DNA of 64,000 bases, from assembly GCA_905160935.1 (NCBI GenBank), contig CAJHZI010000198.1, positions 62,001-126,000 on the forward strand. The letters are read 5' to 3'. Below the pieces are notes generated by a model. That model worked only from the letters and a program-made list of their open reading frames with translations, was not told the origin of the DNA and made no database searches. The position numbers were made by a program, and so were the translations under genes. Positions 31,396 through 46,599 of the stretch are shown here, piece after piece. The DNA comes from Enchytraeus crypticus. Its lineage: Eukaryota > Annelida > Clitellata > Enchytraeida > Enchytraeidae. Each line of letters opens with the position of its first letter. The stretch's first letter is position 1.

Positions 31396-33298
31396 TTAAT
31401 GACTCATAGTACTAAACCGCTGTACGAATTCATATAGTTTTGGTGAGATAGCTGGAGTGAGTCGAGTTGCCTGTAACTCTAGTAGAGATGCCAATTGTTT
31501 CAAAACTTACTTAACACAGTGCATCCTGCCTATATAACTCATAATTGCAACTCTACGCTTCTGGTTTAACCAAGAAGGTTTGTCTTATTGATGTCAACAA
31601 TGTATGTCAGCCAGTTCTACGGCAGACTGGCTATACTAGTATTATATTCCGAGCTCATCTCAGTCTTAAAATCATTGATGACCGCGGGACGCTCTGGCAA
31701 GTTGCACATCAACCATAGACAAAGCATCCAATAGCAAATGAGTTCTATTTTAATCCGCCAATGAACAGCTTGTCGCTGACAGGTGCTCGCCTGGAACATG
31801 TAGTATTTTCTAAAGAACACGAAGCAGGCTAGCAGAATGAACTAGATGGTATCAGTAGTCCAAGACAGATCGAGAGCAGTGAATGCTGTGAGTGGACTAG
31901 ATTGAGATTATAGTGTAAGCTTAGTCTAAATAGCCAAATTAAACGTTGCTAGTCAAATCCATTTTTGCGTCTTTTCTTGTTTGTTTCTAGAACCGAATAT
32001 GAAAATAAATTAATACAATTAACTCGATTAACTGAAACAATAAAGTTGACTTTAAAAGTTAGGTGTTTAGTCTGTGTATATCTGTTGTACACTCGTTAGG
32101 CATCATGCTGAATTCAAACGATCTGGCATTGTAGATCATGTCAGCCCTTTTCTGACAGCACCATTGCTATATAGAAACTGACGTTGAACCTGTTTAACTA
32201 CTTAAATTAGCTTCTTTATGAACACCACTGATCTTGCGTTCGTACTTTATAAGGATGTCGTTGTAGTTTATGACAAATAAAAAGACTGTATTGTACATAT
32301 TTCGTATGCTTTGTGCACTGTGCTGCTTTAGAAGTAAATTCATAAATGTATAACATATCGTAGCAATGCTAATATATCACAACACGTTAATAATATCATT
32401 GCTACACATCAATCTTAAATCTATTTTAATGTTCGTTAAGTAGTGTACACTAGTTGACCCGATTAGATTAAAGCTGTACTATTAAAGAAACTATGTAATG
32501 TAGTGTATGCGGCTGTAGGTGCAGATGTTTTAAAGTAATTTTCGCATATTTATTCTAATGTATATAGTTATACGTAATATGTATATGCTAGTGTGTAAGG
32601 GTATATATAATTATATAACGTATACTATTATGCCTATATTGTATGCATGTCTTGATTGGACCAAGTTTTCACTTGCTTTAAAAGATTTTAGTTATGGTAT
32701 ATATTCAGGGCACATGTTATTGCTTTCTGGGCTTTCAGCTTTGTGTCCCATTTCACTTTTTCCCATATATTTCTTGTGTACGATTGTATTCTACCTGAAA
32801 TAAAATAAGCATGATTCTGACTATCTATGCGTATATAGGTCTACATGTAGAGTAAATATATTCAGACATATACATGTATAGACCAAACACTTCGTGTGGG
32901 ATAAGTCTATTGCAGACTGTATTGAATAGAGATAATATAAATTAGATAGGTTTCTGTACTTATGAATTAGTCATCGATATCTCGAGTCTGCTGCTGTACT
33001 TGTGGTTAGTTATTTTTGTTATTGGCGGCCAATGGATGGTTCTGTCTAATCGTTAGAGATAAATTAAGAAAGCAATAGAAATTTGAAACTATGAAGTGAA
33101 TATGGAAATGGATATTTAAATATTAAAATTACGCTCCAGCTGCAATTTGAGGTTTGGAAAATTTATTTAACTAAATATGCTAAATGTGTGTATAGTAACA
33201 AACTCTGCAATTTCTTCAGTCTAAGGGATAGTAGGTTGCAAGTTTAATATTGTACGTTTAACGTCAATATCAGAAGCCTGTGATTTCTCTTTATGCCT

Positions 33299-33300
<2 letters not shown>
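31396..33300. other. Intergenic AT-rich stretch
   Basis: No gene recognised. A family A tail fragment (agaaactgacgttgaacctg) occurs at about 32175-32195. Confidence 0.5.

Positions 33301-33385
<85 letters not shown>
33300..33385. repeat. (CA)n(TA)n microsatellite
   Basis: acacacacac runs into about 33 TA units. Confidence 0.95.
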
Positions 33386-33388
<3 letters not shown>

Positions 33389-35559
33389 CATGTAGATATA
33401 TACACGTATATATAGCCGACACACTCTAGCTACCGTCAAAATGAATTGCTGACACTTGATAAAGATTTCAGTTCAAAAAGCACGGATTATATTAGATTAC
33501 ATTGATTAGATTAGAATTAGACACTAGGAAAGCGGGAACCGAAATTATTTAAAATTTAATCCTGGAATCACCATCTTTTTTGAAGGAGTCCATTTCTTAT
33601 GGTTGATGAATTTTCATAGTGTCACTGAGAAGCAGGAATTTAGAAACCTATCAAGGTGGCAGATTAGTGATGACTGCGGCATGCCATAGACTGACTGTAT
33701 CGTTTTGGTAATTGATTGACTGTTTAATTGATTAACTCGCATGCTGAAATTTTAGTTTTTGTATTTAACACAACGTAACTTTGACTTTTATGATGTGCTA
33801 GTATTGATTTTGAACAAAATCTAGAATAGTCTTTCTCATACAATAGCTTACTCATACCTCCTTATCACATGTCGCATCTAGTGCTTCTTTCCCTAGTGAT
33901 TCATATTTCGAAATGTTTATGTTATATAATTATCGAAGTATAAAACTTACTTTTTCAATTAAAATTTAATTTTTTTTCGAAGAGGTGACAATGCCGCTAA
34001 TACTTCGGGCTTAGATTGAGTCGTCGGGCGCGCGATTGGTATGATAATAGCATGAGATGGTAAAGAAGTTGATTTAAGGATGAGCGTGGTTAGGCCGTTT
34101 GTTTACCTTGCTTTGTTCATCGGCGCGACCCAGTCTACTTGAGAGTCCACACTCCATTATTAGCATTAGTAGTCGACGAGTAAACGTGACAATAATCGGC
34201 GATTAGAGGATTCACTGTGTAAACTGAGCAAATTAGCTAATCGACTGAATATAGGTATTGTGGTTAAAGGTTATGGCAATGTAAGACGTTAAGTTGTTCA
34301 ACGATTTCTATTAGTTTAAAACCTACTTTCTATAAATAGCAAGCCATTTTCTTGACTAAATAATCCATGAGGTAACATGCAGCCTGTTAAAATTTTTATA
34401 CAACTCTTGTTTCAGATGTCAATTAAAATTATTTTGCAGTAATACATCTTAAGGAAATAATTTTCATTTGCTTCGGATAAGATAGTACCTATTTTTGTAG
34501 CAGTAAGATATAATGAGCTTTCGTTTCCCTATTGGCATAACATATGTAGACCATTTATTGTTTTATTTATTCATTATACGTACTAATAGAGGACGGTAGC
34601 TAGAATAGTTACCCTGCTATAGAAGCTGGAGAATGGAATAAAGGTAGGAAATTTGTCGCATAAGCGATTAGCTCAGATCCAGAATAAAAATGAAATCAGT
34701 TTAAAGCTATATTGGCCTATACTTTTAAATGAGACATTTGTCTGTGTAGATGGAAAAGCCTCAAAAAGTGCCGAATGCTAACATACTTTTGATTTGATGA
34801 AGCATTGATGCTGCAGAACTGAGTACAGGAAATGATGACGCTGATGATTAATAACGTCACAAAAAATATGTCCCATATTCTAAGTAAGCTTATTTCTATA
34901 TTTTACGATTTATTTGTTTTATATAACTGTACGTGAAATTGCTTAGATAAAGTAGAAGTTTAGATGTAATTAAAATAGTTATACCGGCATCCTTTCTGAC
35001 AATTCAATTGAAAGAGATAGATACGATTAATAATATAGGCCTACAAGTATAATACTACTAGCAATGTTATAATCACTGGGTAAATATTGCTGCTGCATCT
35101 TTCTATGGATTTGAGAACATGGGTATCAGTAAATTATTCCTTCAACCGTCCCATTATCACCACATTATTCACTCAACCTGGGTACCATTATGTGGTTTTC
35201 TAAGTGTGTAGCATCTTCTTAGATAGTATTATACATATAGGTCAAGGGCGCACGCACGAACATCTATAGGCCTATAGTGTACATATTTATATAATTTGTA
35301 TGCATATACATGCATGCATACAGTATAATTATCGTTTATATATACATGTATATATATACAGGCTGCGCATTAAAAAATATCGTCCTAACACAATACTTAA
35401 TAGTTCAATAATAGTTCAGTCAATTATTGCTATTTCGCCTTTAAATTTTACAGTTCTCTTGTGAAGGTATTTTTCCATCAGCTGATCAAATTTTGTAAAA
35501 ATATTTTTATAGTTATATATTATAGTATATATTTTTATTTTCTATATTCCCTATATATA

Positions 35560-35612
<53 letters not shown>

Positions 35613-35613
35613 C

Positions 35614-35650
<37 letters not shown>
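35560..35650. repeat. (TA)n microsatellite, interrupted
   Basis: TA blocks separated by taata and ctata interruptions. Confidence 0.95.
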
Positions 35651-35653
<3 letters not shown>

Positions 35654-35834
35654 TCGTGCTTATAGCATATACAATATACAATCTAATAACACGTATCACT
35701 TTTGCGCCAATATGATAATATTGTATATTATGTGCAAGCTTATTAATATTGTTTAAATATAATACTCGATAAAGAAAATGTACATACTAGTATATCTTGC
35801 ACAATATTGAAATAAATGCATATATAGATACTAT

Positions 35835-35839
35835 ATATG

Positions 35840-35930
<91 letters not shown>

Positions 35931-35932
35931 CC
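35835..35932. repeat. (TA)n microsatellite
   Basis: Two long TA blocks joined by tacatgta. Confidence 0.95.
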
Positions 35933-38900
35933 TATATTTAAATATAAACATAGAAGCTTTGATATATTGTCTAGCCTATCTCGGACCAGTTACACTGACA
36001 TTATTAACTGATTGCTATGCTCATAGAGTTACTTATTTAGCAAGATGTTTCTCAAAACAAAATATATAACATAATTAAAAGGCATATTTTGCGGTATAAG
36101 AATACATATTTTGCTAATTAGAATGTTATTGATACATAATATTACGTATATGTATTCTGCAAAGCTGACAATTCTGAAAATAAATGGAGGCTACCTTGCA
36201 ATGCCAGTGCGTTTTGGGTGTCGTTAAGGCTGCGCATAAATTGTTGGCAGTGTTAGCAAAGTTAGAGTAGTAAGCATAACCTTTGTGAACTTCAAAGAGA
36301 CAGATGTCCTCCTGTAAACTGTTTATTCCGTGTTCCGCCCTTTCCTATTCCATTGTTGATGCACAAAAGAGAACACTCGGAGACAGCCAGAAATGAGTGA
36401 TGTCTATCATTCTGTGTAAGATAATGATTTCGGTTTATAATCTGAAAGCCACTGCTTCTTCTTTCATGACAACGTTTCAAGTACAGTATGATGAGAACTT
36501 GATGAATTGCCTTCTTCTCACATCATATCACGAATTCGTCAGGAAAATTTATTCTTTGAGCTAACTGGCTCCGCCTGTCAATGCATTTAAATAAATTTTA
36601 ATTTGAACATTTTGCTATTATGAATTCTATTAATTGGATATGTATAATATGTATAGCTAGCCTGCATGATTATCTTTAATTTTTCTTGACACTTATAATC
36701 TGTTAATAACTTGCTGAAGAGTAATTTTCTAGCTTTCTCAGTCACATGTATTTTGTAAGTACATTTCAAATGTATTATATAAAAGAAATAGCTTTGTATA
36801 ATTAACATAGATCTGAAGTATAGAACAAAAAGCTATAATTTGTCTGAAGGTTTGCTTCTGTTCGTTCGAAACATCTTACGGCAGAAATTTAAAAATTACT
36901 TTCGGCAGTGCAGACTTCTCTTAATTATGATAACGTACAACATTCATCAACTTTTATAAACACATAAAAATATACATGTACATGTATAGCTCCAATTAAC
37001 AGAACATTAGGATTTTATTTATTTAATATACAGTATGTATGATGTGTTCATTGCATAAACTATGCTAATTTAATGTATACTAATGTAAATGTAGAACTGT
37101 AGAATAACTACCATTGTTAAGGTGTATAGACGCTGGTTATATTACTAAAAACAAGTACCATTATATGGTATATACAGTGATTGTTTTGAATGAATGCAGA
37201 CTTTCTTTTCTGAAGGGTTGAAAGGAAAAGGCAAATATATCCACAGTTTTAAGTATTTATACGCGCATTTAAATTATATATAGATGTGCAGATATTGCTT
37301 TATAACGCAAATATTTAAAAAGCAATACAGTCAAATTTATATCTGCTAAAAGGCATAAATTATAGCGCAAAGAGCTGGCTTGACTTGAATCGATTTTTTA
37401 TCGACTTTTCTAGTTCATTCTCAGTTAACGTTTCGCAAAGAAGCATCGAACAGTGTAATAAATGCTGGCAACTTTCTTTTATAATATTATTTTTAACTGT
37501 TTTAAAACGTCGAGCTGAGGCCAGTTTCAATGGGAAAGCTAAGTTTATTTACATCCCTGTCATTCATTTTATGCAGTAACACGTCGAGTCGCTGTCAGAT
37601 CTAACTTTATATCTCGTCTGTTTTTTATTTGTACTTTAAGAACGATTATAGAGACTTTTTCTTAAGAGACGATGGTTTATAAATAGCAGTAAAGTTTCAA
37701 CGTTGGAAGAGATTATAAATTGACGATGTGCTGTAAGGGCCGCGAGAGGTTAATTTATAATTTACAGCAAGAATTATAGGCGTATGCTATGATCGATTAT
37801 AATGCTGTTATATCTTGACATTTTGTGTGTGTGAAGTTTTGAATGACGCCTTATTCCCCGTAAAAGTGTGACCGTTAATTGTCAAGGTTGAACGATATAG
37901 CCAATAGGAAATAAGTAAACAGACACTAGAAGGTGAAGGCCGGATGCAGTTTGTAGATTTTAGTCGATTTTAGTAGATTGATTTTAAATGCACAAAATAA
38001 TCGTTAGCAATGTGTTTATTTCTTAATAAAAGATAGGAAATGGAAAAATGCTTTACAACCATATGTAATCATCAACTTCTACGGGGTAAATGCCAACAAA
38101 TAAATGTTAATTTAAGGAACATTTTAAAGTTTTTCTTGCATTTATCACTATGTTCAATACATGTTTTGAAGAAAACGACTGTCAGTTGTAGCGTCGTCAC
38201 GTGAACGGTGACTTCATGACTTACGCCGAATTGTAAATACAAATATATTTTATACTTATTTTAATTATAGATGTCGTGAAGGAAACACAACGTGTAAATT
38301 AATGATATTTTAAATGTTTTACTGATTTTATTTATTGTATGAGAAAGCGCAACTAGTTATTGTTCTTTTTATTACTACTATACTAAAACTCTAGTTTAAT
38401 TAGTTAGGAGTCGTAACGTCATACAAAAACTGAAATACGAAGTATATTTAAAAAAGAAAAATGTCACTCGACAATTTAAAATATAAAAGATGCCATTCAG
38501 CTTTCAGTAACTTAACTGTGAAGCTTCAATTCACAAAATCTACGACGTCCACTATTAAAGTAATCTTATAAATCAGCCGTCTTCAGAAAATTAAAATTTC
38601 ATTAATAATCACAAATGAATCCACGAATGCCATAAAAATCGTAATGGTTATCCAGAAGATTAAATACACAAATCAGTCAGCAAAATTTTTAATCTCAGAC
38701 TGCTGATAAGTTTAATCTAAAAATGTTTAGCTTTAAATTAATGTAGGTTTCATGCATACTTGATTTAAAATTTGCTCGGTTACAGACAAAGGAGAATATA
38801 GAAGTTTATTTCGCATCGCAAACTATAAATTAGTTTTCGCTATTTAATCAACTGATCATCAAGAATAGATTGAATGATATTAGAATCAAAATCGAATATC

Positions 38901-39159
38901 ATATTTCTTATTAAGCGCTTAATTCGAAGTGATGAACAGCTTGGGTGGTCATTGATTTTATCGATGTTGTACCGAACGAAAAGAACGACAGGTAAGAATA
39001 TAAAGTAATGATTTCGCACCTAACTTAATTATTTATTCATTTATTGATCGCCACTGATGACTAAATATTATTACTAGTTGCTAAATTATTCTTTATTATC
39101 AAAAGCATTTAAAACGTTATTTTAAAAAGTTCATCGTAGCGTATGGCCTGTATTTTCCG

Positions 39160-39163
<4 letters not shown>

Positions 39164-39213
<50 letters not shown>
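39164..39213. repeat. (CT)n microsatellite
   Basis: About 24 CT units immediately followed by the RTE-like tail at 39213. Confidence 0.95.
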
Positions 39214-39214
<1 letters not shown>

Positions 39215-39300
39215 GTGCACTGCCTACGGGAAGGTCCGTGGTATATAACGCCTCCACTCCTCTCTGTCTTCCGCTTTCATCTTCATTTCCACATATGAGT
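39213..39300 (-). mobile_element. RTE-like LINE 3' end fragment
   Basis: agtgcactgcctacgggaag, gtccgtggtatataacgcct and catttccacatatgagt match the region 58095-58190 of the larger copy almost base for base. Confidence 0.75.
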
Positions 39301-39910
39301 GCTTAGGTGATAAACAAATAAAAAGTAAATTAAAATGTTAAGTATATATTTCTTTAAATATATCCTTTATTCTAGGCCAACATATATTTGATTAAATAAT
39401 ACTCTGGTCTTTATCAAGAGATGTATGTTCCAATAAGTAAATTCGGCAAATCTAAAGAGCTTTATATGCAATCTTATGTCTAATATTATATTTCCGTTCA
39501 GGATTCAGAAGTACATACCAATAGGTTAAACGAAAACTGAAGGTGATTCCTATAAACAGGCGTACTTTAGAAAGTTTTGAAAGATCAACTCAAAAGTCAA
39601 TTGCCTGTAAGACTGCTACATATGATGTTCCAGACAGTCTACATAGCCTTTTCGACGAGGCCCAAGTTTTGGCCTAAAAGGTTCTCAGTTCAGTAAGCGA
39701 ATGATATAATATTCTTGCCAAATATTTAAGAAACAAATTACAGAAGGAATAAAGAGAGAATAATTTATAGTCTACTGGCGTAAGACAGACTTAGCCATCG
39801 TTTCATAGTTCTATTATGGCCATGGAAATAAGATAAACAGAGAATTAACTTGTAGGTCGGTTCTTTTAATTATAATAATTTTCGCAATGCATAAAGGTGT
39901 TTGTCAGTTA

Positions 39911-41278
<1,368 letters not shown>

Positions 41279-41649
41279 CTATATAATATATAAAGCTGCA
41301 TGCAATTCTCCGTTAAATAGGACCTGTGGGCTGCTCCGAGCTATTACAGAGAGCCAGGTTTCGTTGAGTCCCTAGAGACCCCCAGCCCGACCAATTCTAG
41401 TCCCGCAGGCTCCCTGATGATGTTTTGATACAATGATATCTAACATGGCGTCACAGTAGTACCATACGACAAAAATAGTGGGAACATGGCTATTAAGAAT
41501 ATGCGTGTGCGTATTTGCATTCGAGAGGAAACGGACGTTAAGTGACTTTTCCAATATTTCAGCAATAGTTCGCTAGAGCTCTAAAGGTTACATGAATGTT
41601 TGGTAAGGGCTTATCCTTCGTGTTTTAATGTTGTTGATCAATGGAGTGC

Positions 41650-41770
41650 TCCAGATAATGCTCCAGCTGATGCTTCAGCTGATGCTCCAGCTGATGCTCC
41701 AGCTAATGCTCCAACTGATGCTCCAGCTGATGCTCCAACTGATGCTCCAGCTGATGCTCCAGCTGAGCCT
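41650..41770. repeat. 12-bp minisatellite
   Basis: About ten copies of gctccagctgat. It keeps all frames open and would read as an Ala-Pro-Ala-Asp or Leu-Met-Leu-Gln repeat, but nothing around it supports a gene. Confidence 0.9.
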
Positions 41771-41856
41771 CAATGCGGACTTGGAATATAAATATTTAGT
41801 TAAACCTACTCTTAGCAGAACACTAGTATGAGAGGTAGAGTTGTCATGCATATCCT

Positions 41857-41894
41857 TTCAAGACGTAGGCTACCGTGGTAGCCTACGTCTTGAA
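41857..41894. repeat. Perfect palindrome, 18-bp arms
   Basis: Left arm ttcaagacgtaggctacc at 41857-41874, spacer gt, exact complement at 41877-41894. The motif gcctacgt occurs again just downstream. Confidence 0.95.
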
Positions 41895-42179
41895 GCCTAC
41901 GTAATCTATATATTATAGATTACTATAGTGCAGAAAATATTAAGTAGCGTTAAAATTGAGTATGTAATTAGGCCTCTTAATATGGTATGTAGACGTATTA
42001 TTATATTATTATTATTGTATTGTTGTAGTAAGGTATGTAGATGTAGTGAGATAATATAGCCAGTGGTGTAGCAAAGAAGCGCAGGCTTTGGCGTATATTT
42101 ATGTTTCATCGCTCATCTAGCCACCGCGCGCTTGATGGATGGGTCGCTGCTGCAAAACAGAGGCAGGCAGTCAGGCAGA

Positions 42180-42345
42180 CTGTCATATACACATACATAC
42201 ACGCATGTCTGTGTGTGAGTGTGCGTGTGTGTGTATTCGGGAATAAGAGATGAGTGTGAAAGAGATAGAGAGAAAAAGAAAGTAAGAATTAAAGAGAGAG
42301 AGAGAGAGAGAGAGTGTGTGAGAGAGAGAATATACGAGAGAGAAA
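42180..42345. repeat. (GT)n and (GA)n rich tract
   Basis: gtgtgtgagtgtgcgtgtgt is followed by agagagag runs. Confidence 0.85.
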
Positions 42346-42689
42346 AATTGCACGTTATATTTTTTTAGCTAGAGATCGGAGATTCTTTCTTAGCTACATA
42401 CTTAATTTAAGGAAATTCGCTAAAATGGGCATAACCCATCAGATCCTATCTTTTTTGATATTGCATTATGAAGCTTAAATATCTTCACATTTTACAGCGT
42501 TCCTATGATTGTTAAAGTGCTAAGTAATAGCACAATAAAATAATAATAATAATAATAATGCAATGAAATTAAGATGAGATGATAAAGAGATAGATTCATG
42601 GAAATGATAGAGAACTAATAATATGACACTATGATATATGATAATATTATAATATGATAATTACCTTGCGGGAAAAAGGTCTAAATGCT

Positions 42690-43250
42690 TACATGCGCCC
42701 ATTCTCTCTCTCTCACTCTCTCTCTCTCTCAAAACTCAGATGTTCACTCGAATCACTGGCCTGAGACAAATTTCTACTCAAAGTCTGCCAGTAATCAGTG
42801 TACTCGTATGGTTGGATGTACTTTAGAATGTTCGTGCGCAAGGAATGAGTCATGGATTCGATGCTCCGGACGTCACCCCACTTTACATGTAGCCCCCTCC
42901 CGTCTAATCACTGTTTCTGCGTCTCCCTCATGTCTCTTTCACTCCCTCTACCTCTCCCTCAACCTCTACGTCTATCTCTCCCTACCCCTCTTCCTCTCCC
43001 TCTATTCTCTTCTTTTCTGTGCCCAAGTTCCTAGAATTTACTAATCCTTCTCCTACTTTTCTTTCTTTTCCAATCCTTCATATCAATTTCTCTTCATGTT
43101 TTTTTTGCTTCAACCTTTCATAGGTTTATAATACACGTTTATCTTTTGCTGCCTCCCTCTCTTTATTTTTTTTTCTCTCTCTCTCTCTCTCTCTGTGTCT
43201 CTGTCTCTCTGTCTCTCAGTCTCTCTCTATCTTTTCTCTCTATCATTTCT
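42690..43250. repeat. CT-rich low-complexity region
   Basis: Three pyrimidine blocks (about 42700-42732, 42925-43015, 43160-43250). The frames across it are Ser/Leu-rich artefacts. Confidence 0.8.
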
Positions 43251-43259
43251 ATTATTCTA

Positions 43260-44930
43260 TCTATTTTTCATCTCAGTTTAATTGCACTATTGATATTAGC
43301 ACTTTTAATGATCATAGAACGCTCAAAAAATGTCGAGATTTATAGCATTAAATGAGACAACTTTAAACAAAATCATAGAGTAAGTAAATGAGGTAGCACT
43401 TTTTATACGCTTTCAGGTTTAATTTCGGTTTATTGTTTGCAGCTTTGGCTCTATATCATAACTTTCATAAGTGCCCTAAATTTTTCAAATGAGCAAGAAA
43501 ATGCAAGCAGTAGAAACTAGCCGATTGCTAATCTACATACGGTCTGTGTTTGCATATTATTTTAAAACTTACATATATGCTTAAACTAAACAAGGAAACT
43601 GTAGCACGGTAAGTCATGTGAGCAACCAAACACACAAGAAATAAAGAAGTACTGATTTCGAGTCGAAGCACCCGATGAAGACTTTTAGTCAGTTAAATAT
43701 GAATATGTCATTATAACATATCTCATCGGTTGTCCTCTGGCTCTAGCTCGAGCTTCAACGTTATCGATCTGCAAGCTAACTCGATTGATACTACGCCGTA
43801 GTAGTCATTGAATTCCAGCTTTGCATCAACTGCGGGGTGTGTGGTACGTGTGTCTAACGATTAATGAACTGATACACTGCTATACGTTGGTATAGTGCGT
43901 GCATTTCGGCTGAAATCGATGCACACTAAAATACAGTTTTGTTGTCAGCAGCTGTTAGTTACTTTTTTTCATTTCCAGCTGATTAGCGCGTGATACGGAC
44001 AATAGAGAGGAACTAGGGTTTGTTTATGTCACGCTATGTCTACAGTCATACGCTGAGAATGCATCACAGCAGGCTAACATGTTAACAGGTATTTACGAAT
44101 TATTAGCCTGCAATCTGAAGAGCAAGTAAAGTACACTGAAATATCTTGTTATAATATCCTATTACGTTCTGATAAGTGACATTACCAATCTATAAATCTT
44201 TGTTCTCGGGCTGTATTATTGTATCTATCAACATATTGATCCATCACAAAAACTACTTTAAAGCTTGTTTTATGAGTTCTATATCGAAAAGAAATTGACA
44301 AGGGAGTTTTTCAAATTATACTACTCTGCTCTTGCTTTGTCGCCTTTGCTGCTCTAGCGGTTTTCGCAGAATAAATTATCAGTTTTGATTGCATCACAAA
44401 GCTACAGCATTAATCTTTTGAGTCCATTGGCACATTTGAACAGAATTATACATTTAGTCTTGGGCTACTGGAAAGAGTGGAATGAGTGAACGATTTGACT
44501 TCTAAATGTGAACTTATCTGATGCAATTAGCGTGACAGTCTAACAGCTAATCTAATTAATTATTTGATTAATTATAATTTCATACGGGCATGGCTGCCAA
44601 TGCATTTTATTGTATGAATGAATAATTGAATGGAATTGCTACATTTTATCCAGACAGTGTCTGGCTGCTGAAGGCTGTGTTATTGATTGATGGCGAATGG
44701 AACAAGCTGTTGATTGCAACGTGTAACATTAGACTATCAAATGCGATCCATCGATTTGTGTGAGGAAATAGTTTTGCGTTTGTTATAATGCATTATTAGT
44801 CATGTCTGTATAAGGTGTGCATTCCATTCATATCCTTTACGCATAATTGCATATTTCACTAAAACAGAGATGACAATGTTGTTATTTTATTTTTCGTAGG
44901 AATTATTAGAATAATTTAATTAATAAGGTA
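43260..44930. other. Intergenic stretch
   Basis: No gene or repeat family recognised. Confidence 0.5.
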
Positions 44931-44934
44931 TGAA

Positions 44935-45330
44935 TTATTTGATAATAATTTATACCTTTCATTGGTGCAATCAAGGACTCAATATGGAATTGAAGTTTAT
45001 GCAAATACAACCAAACAGTTGCTTCAACCCTTACATGTTGCCTGTAACCGTATTCTAAGAACTTTACAGAATAAACATAAATTGCATAATGTAAAACAAC
45101 TTTATATGAATTATAATGTATTACCAATTTTTCAGTATTCCAATTACATACTGGTAAACATGTTTTTAAATGTATTAATATTCCCGATCTGACTATGTCA
45201 GAATCCATGAGATGTATTTTGATTGACAATCAGATTTCGTTTGCATATAATACCAGGCTCTCCGAGACCAATTATTTGTGTGCTAGAACAACCTCAGAAT
45301 TTTTTAAATCTTATGCCTATAAGTAGTAAT
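44935..45330 (+). mobile_element. Non-LTR retrotransposon C-terminal fragment
   Basis: Starts in frame with QYGIEVYANTTKQLLQPLHV, then CNRILRTLQ and HNVKQLYMNYNVLPIFQ. This matches the C-terminal region after the RT domain in CR1/Jockey-like elements. After a frameshift near 45140 it continues with a decayed segment containing YNTRLSETNY and FFKSYAYK before stop codons. Confidence 0.7.
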
Positions 45331-45897
45331 ATGTCATTAATGAGTTAAAGACGGTGGTCAGCTAGATAAGATGTGTATCATCTTCCCTGACGGCCGTTGT
45401 TCTGGTGTTTATAGACTGTTTGACACACTGTGTTCCTGGGAATTTTTTTAAAATTTTATTTCATTTAAATGTTTATTTCTATTTGCATTTGTCAGTGATT
45501 TGGTGTTGATGCTGAAATAAACACATATATCTCTCTCTTATGATTCGAAGACCAAAATCAATGAATTATTTGGCTATAAGTATTAATTATTAATTATTCG
45601 TTAATTACTTGTATTATTATTGTTTGCCTGCTCTGTATTTTTGCAGATGTTAAATAGCACTGTAGCATGCAGTCTTTGCAGCGTTATCACTAATGCCAAA
45701 TAGACTAATTTGTGTGAGCTTTCCTCTTTGATGACGTGCCAGAATTCCTGAAAGTATTAAGAAAAAGGTATTAGGAGCCATGTAGCTTACTTCTCAATAG
45801 GCAGTGCACTAGCATTGCAAATAGCATATAGCAGGTGGATTGTAGAGTTAGTAGCACTCTTGTCTGAAATTTATTAAACCATCGGTTCGATTGGTCT
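45331..45897. other. Intergenic stretch
   Basis: Nothing recognised apart from the tail end of the LINE debris. Confidence 0.45.
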
Positions 45898-45969
45898 GAG
45901 GATTGCAACATCACATGGTGGTCGGTCTGGTCGTGACCAGACCGACCACCATGTGATGTTGCAATCCTC
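45898..45969. repeat. Perfect palindrome, 35-bp arms, 2-bp spacer
   Basis: Arm 45898-45932 (starts gaggattgcaacatcaca) is exactly complementary to 45935-45969, with spacer gt. The first mismatch falls directly outside both ends. Confidence 0.97.
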
Positions 45970-46195
45970 TACAGTATCCATATAGATATGGAAACAGACT
46001 CTGAACCTTAGCTTTCTCTCTTTTTATTCTATATAATTCTACACGTGTGTTTATATATTAGCATATACATGTATTGTCAAAATACAAACACGAATACTGC
46101 ATATTTGTAGTAATATTATGCATTTTAACTGTATAACATGTATTCCTATAAACGCTGATAAAGTACACGCATTAAGCTATAATCCAACGAGTCAT

Positions 46196-46286
46196 GTTGA
46201 TACTACTGTGATACTACTGTGATACTACTGTGATACTACTGTGATACTACTGTGATACTACTGTGATACTACTGTGATACTACTTA
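46196..46286. repeat. 11-bp tandem repeat, about 8 copies
   Basis: Unit gatactactgt, perfect. Confidence 0.97.
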
Positions 46287-46592
46287 TTTACTCCAGTGTC
46301 ACACATCTAACATTACTCAGTACTCCAGTGTCACACATCTAACATTACTCAGTACTCCAGTGTCACACATCTAACATTACTCAGTACTCCAGTGTCACAC
46401 ATTTAACATTACTCAGTACTCCAGTGTCACACATCTAACATTACTCAGTACTCCAGTGTCACACATCTAACATTACTCAGTACTCCAGTGTCACACATCT
46501 AACATTACTCAGTACTCCAGTGTCACACATCTAACATTACTCAGTACTCCAGTGTCACACATCTAACATTACTCAGTACTCTAGTGTCACAT
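46287..46592. repeat. 32-bp minisatellite, about 9.5 copies
   Basis: Unit tactccagtgtcacacatct plus aacattactcag, nearly identical between copies. It directly abuts the 11-bp array. Confidence 0.97.
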
Positions 46593-46599
46593 ACAGACA

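Larger units (their letters stand above)
33386..39160. other. Large intergenic region
   Basis: No exon, RNA gene or repeat family identified over about 5.8 kb apart from the two TA tracts listed separately. Slightly higher GC around 34010-34250 and 37720-38240, with a forkhead-like gtttgtttac at 34098, could be regulatory, but that is only compositional. Confidence 0.5.

Noticed and set aside
41600-41831. Ala-Pro-Ala-Asp repeat protein or Leu-Met-Leu-Gln repeat protein
   Set aside because: Two frames of the same 12-bp minisatellite; no conserved flanks or splice sites that would choose one.
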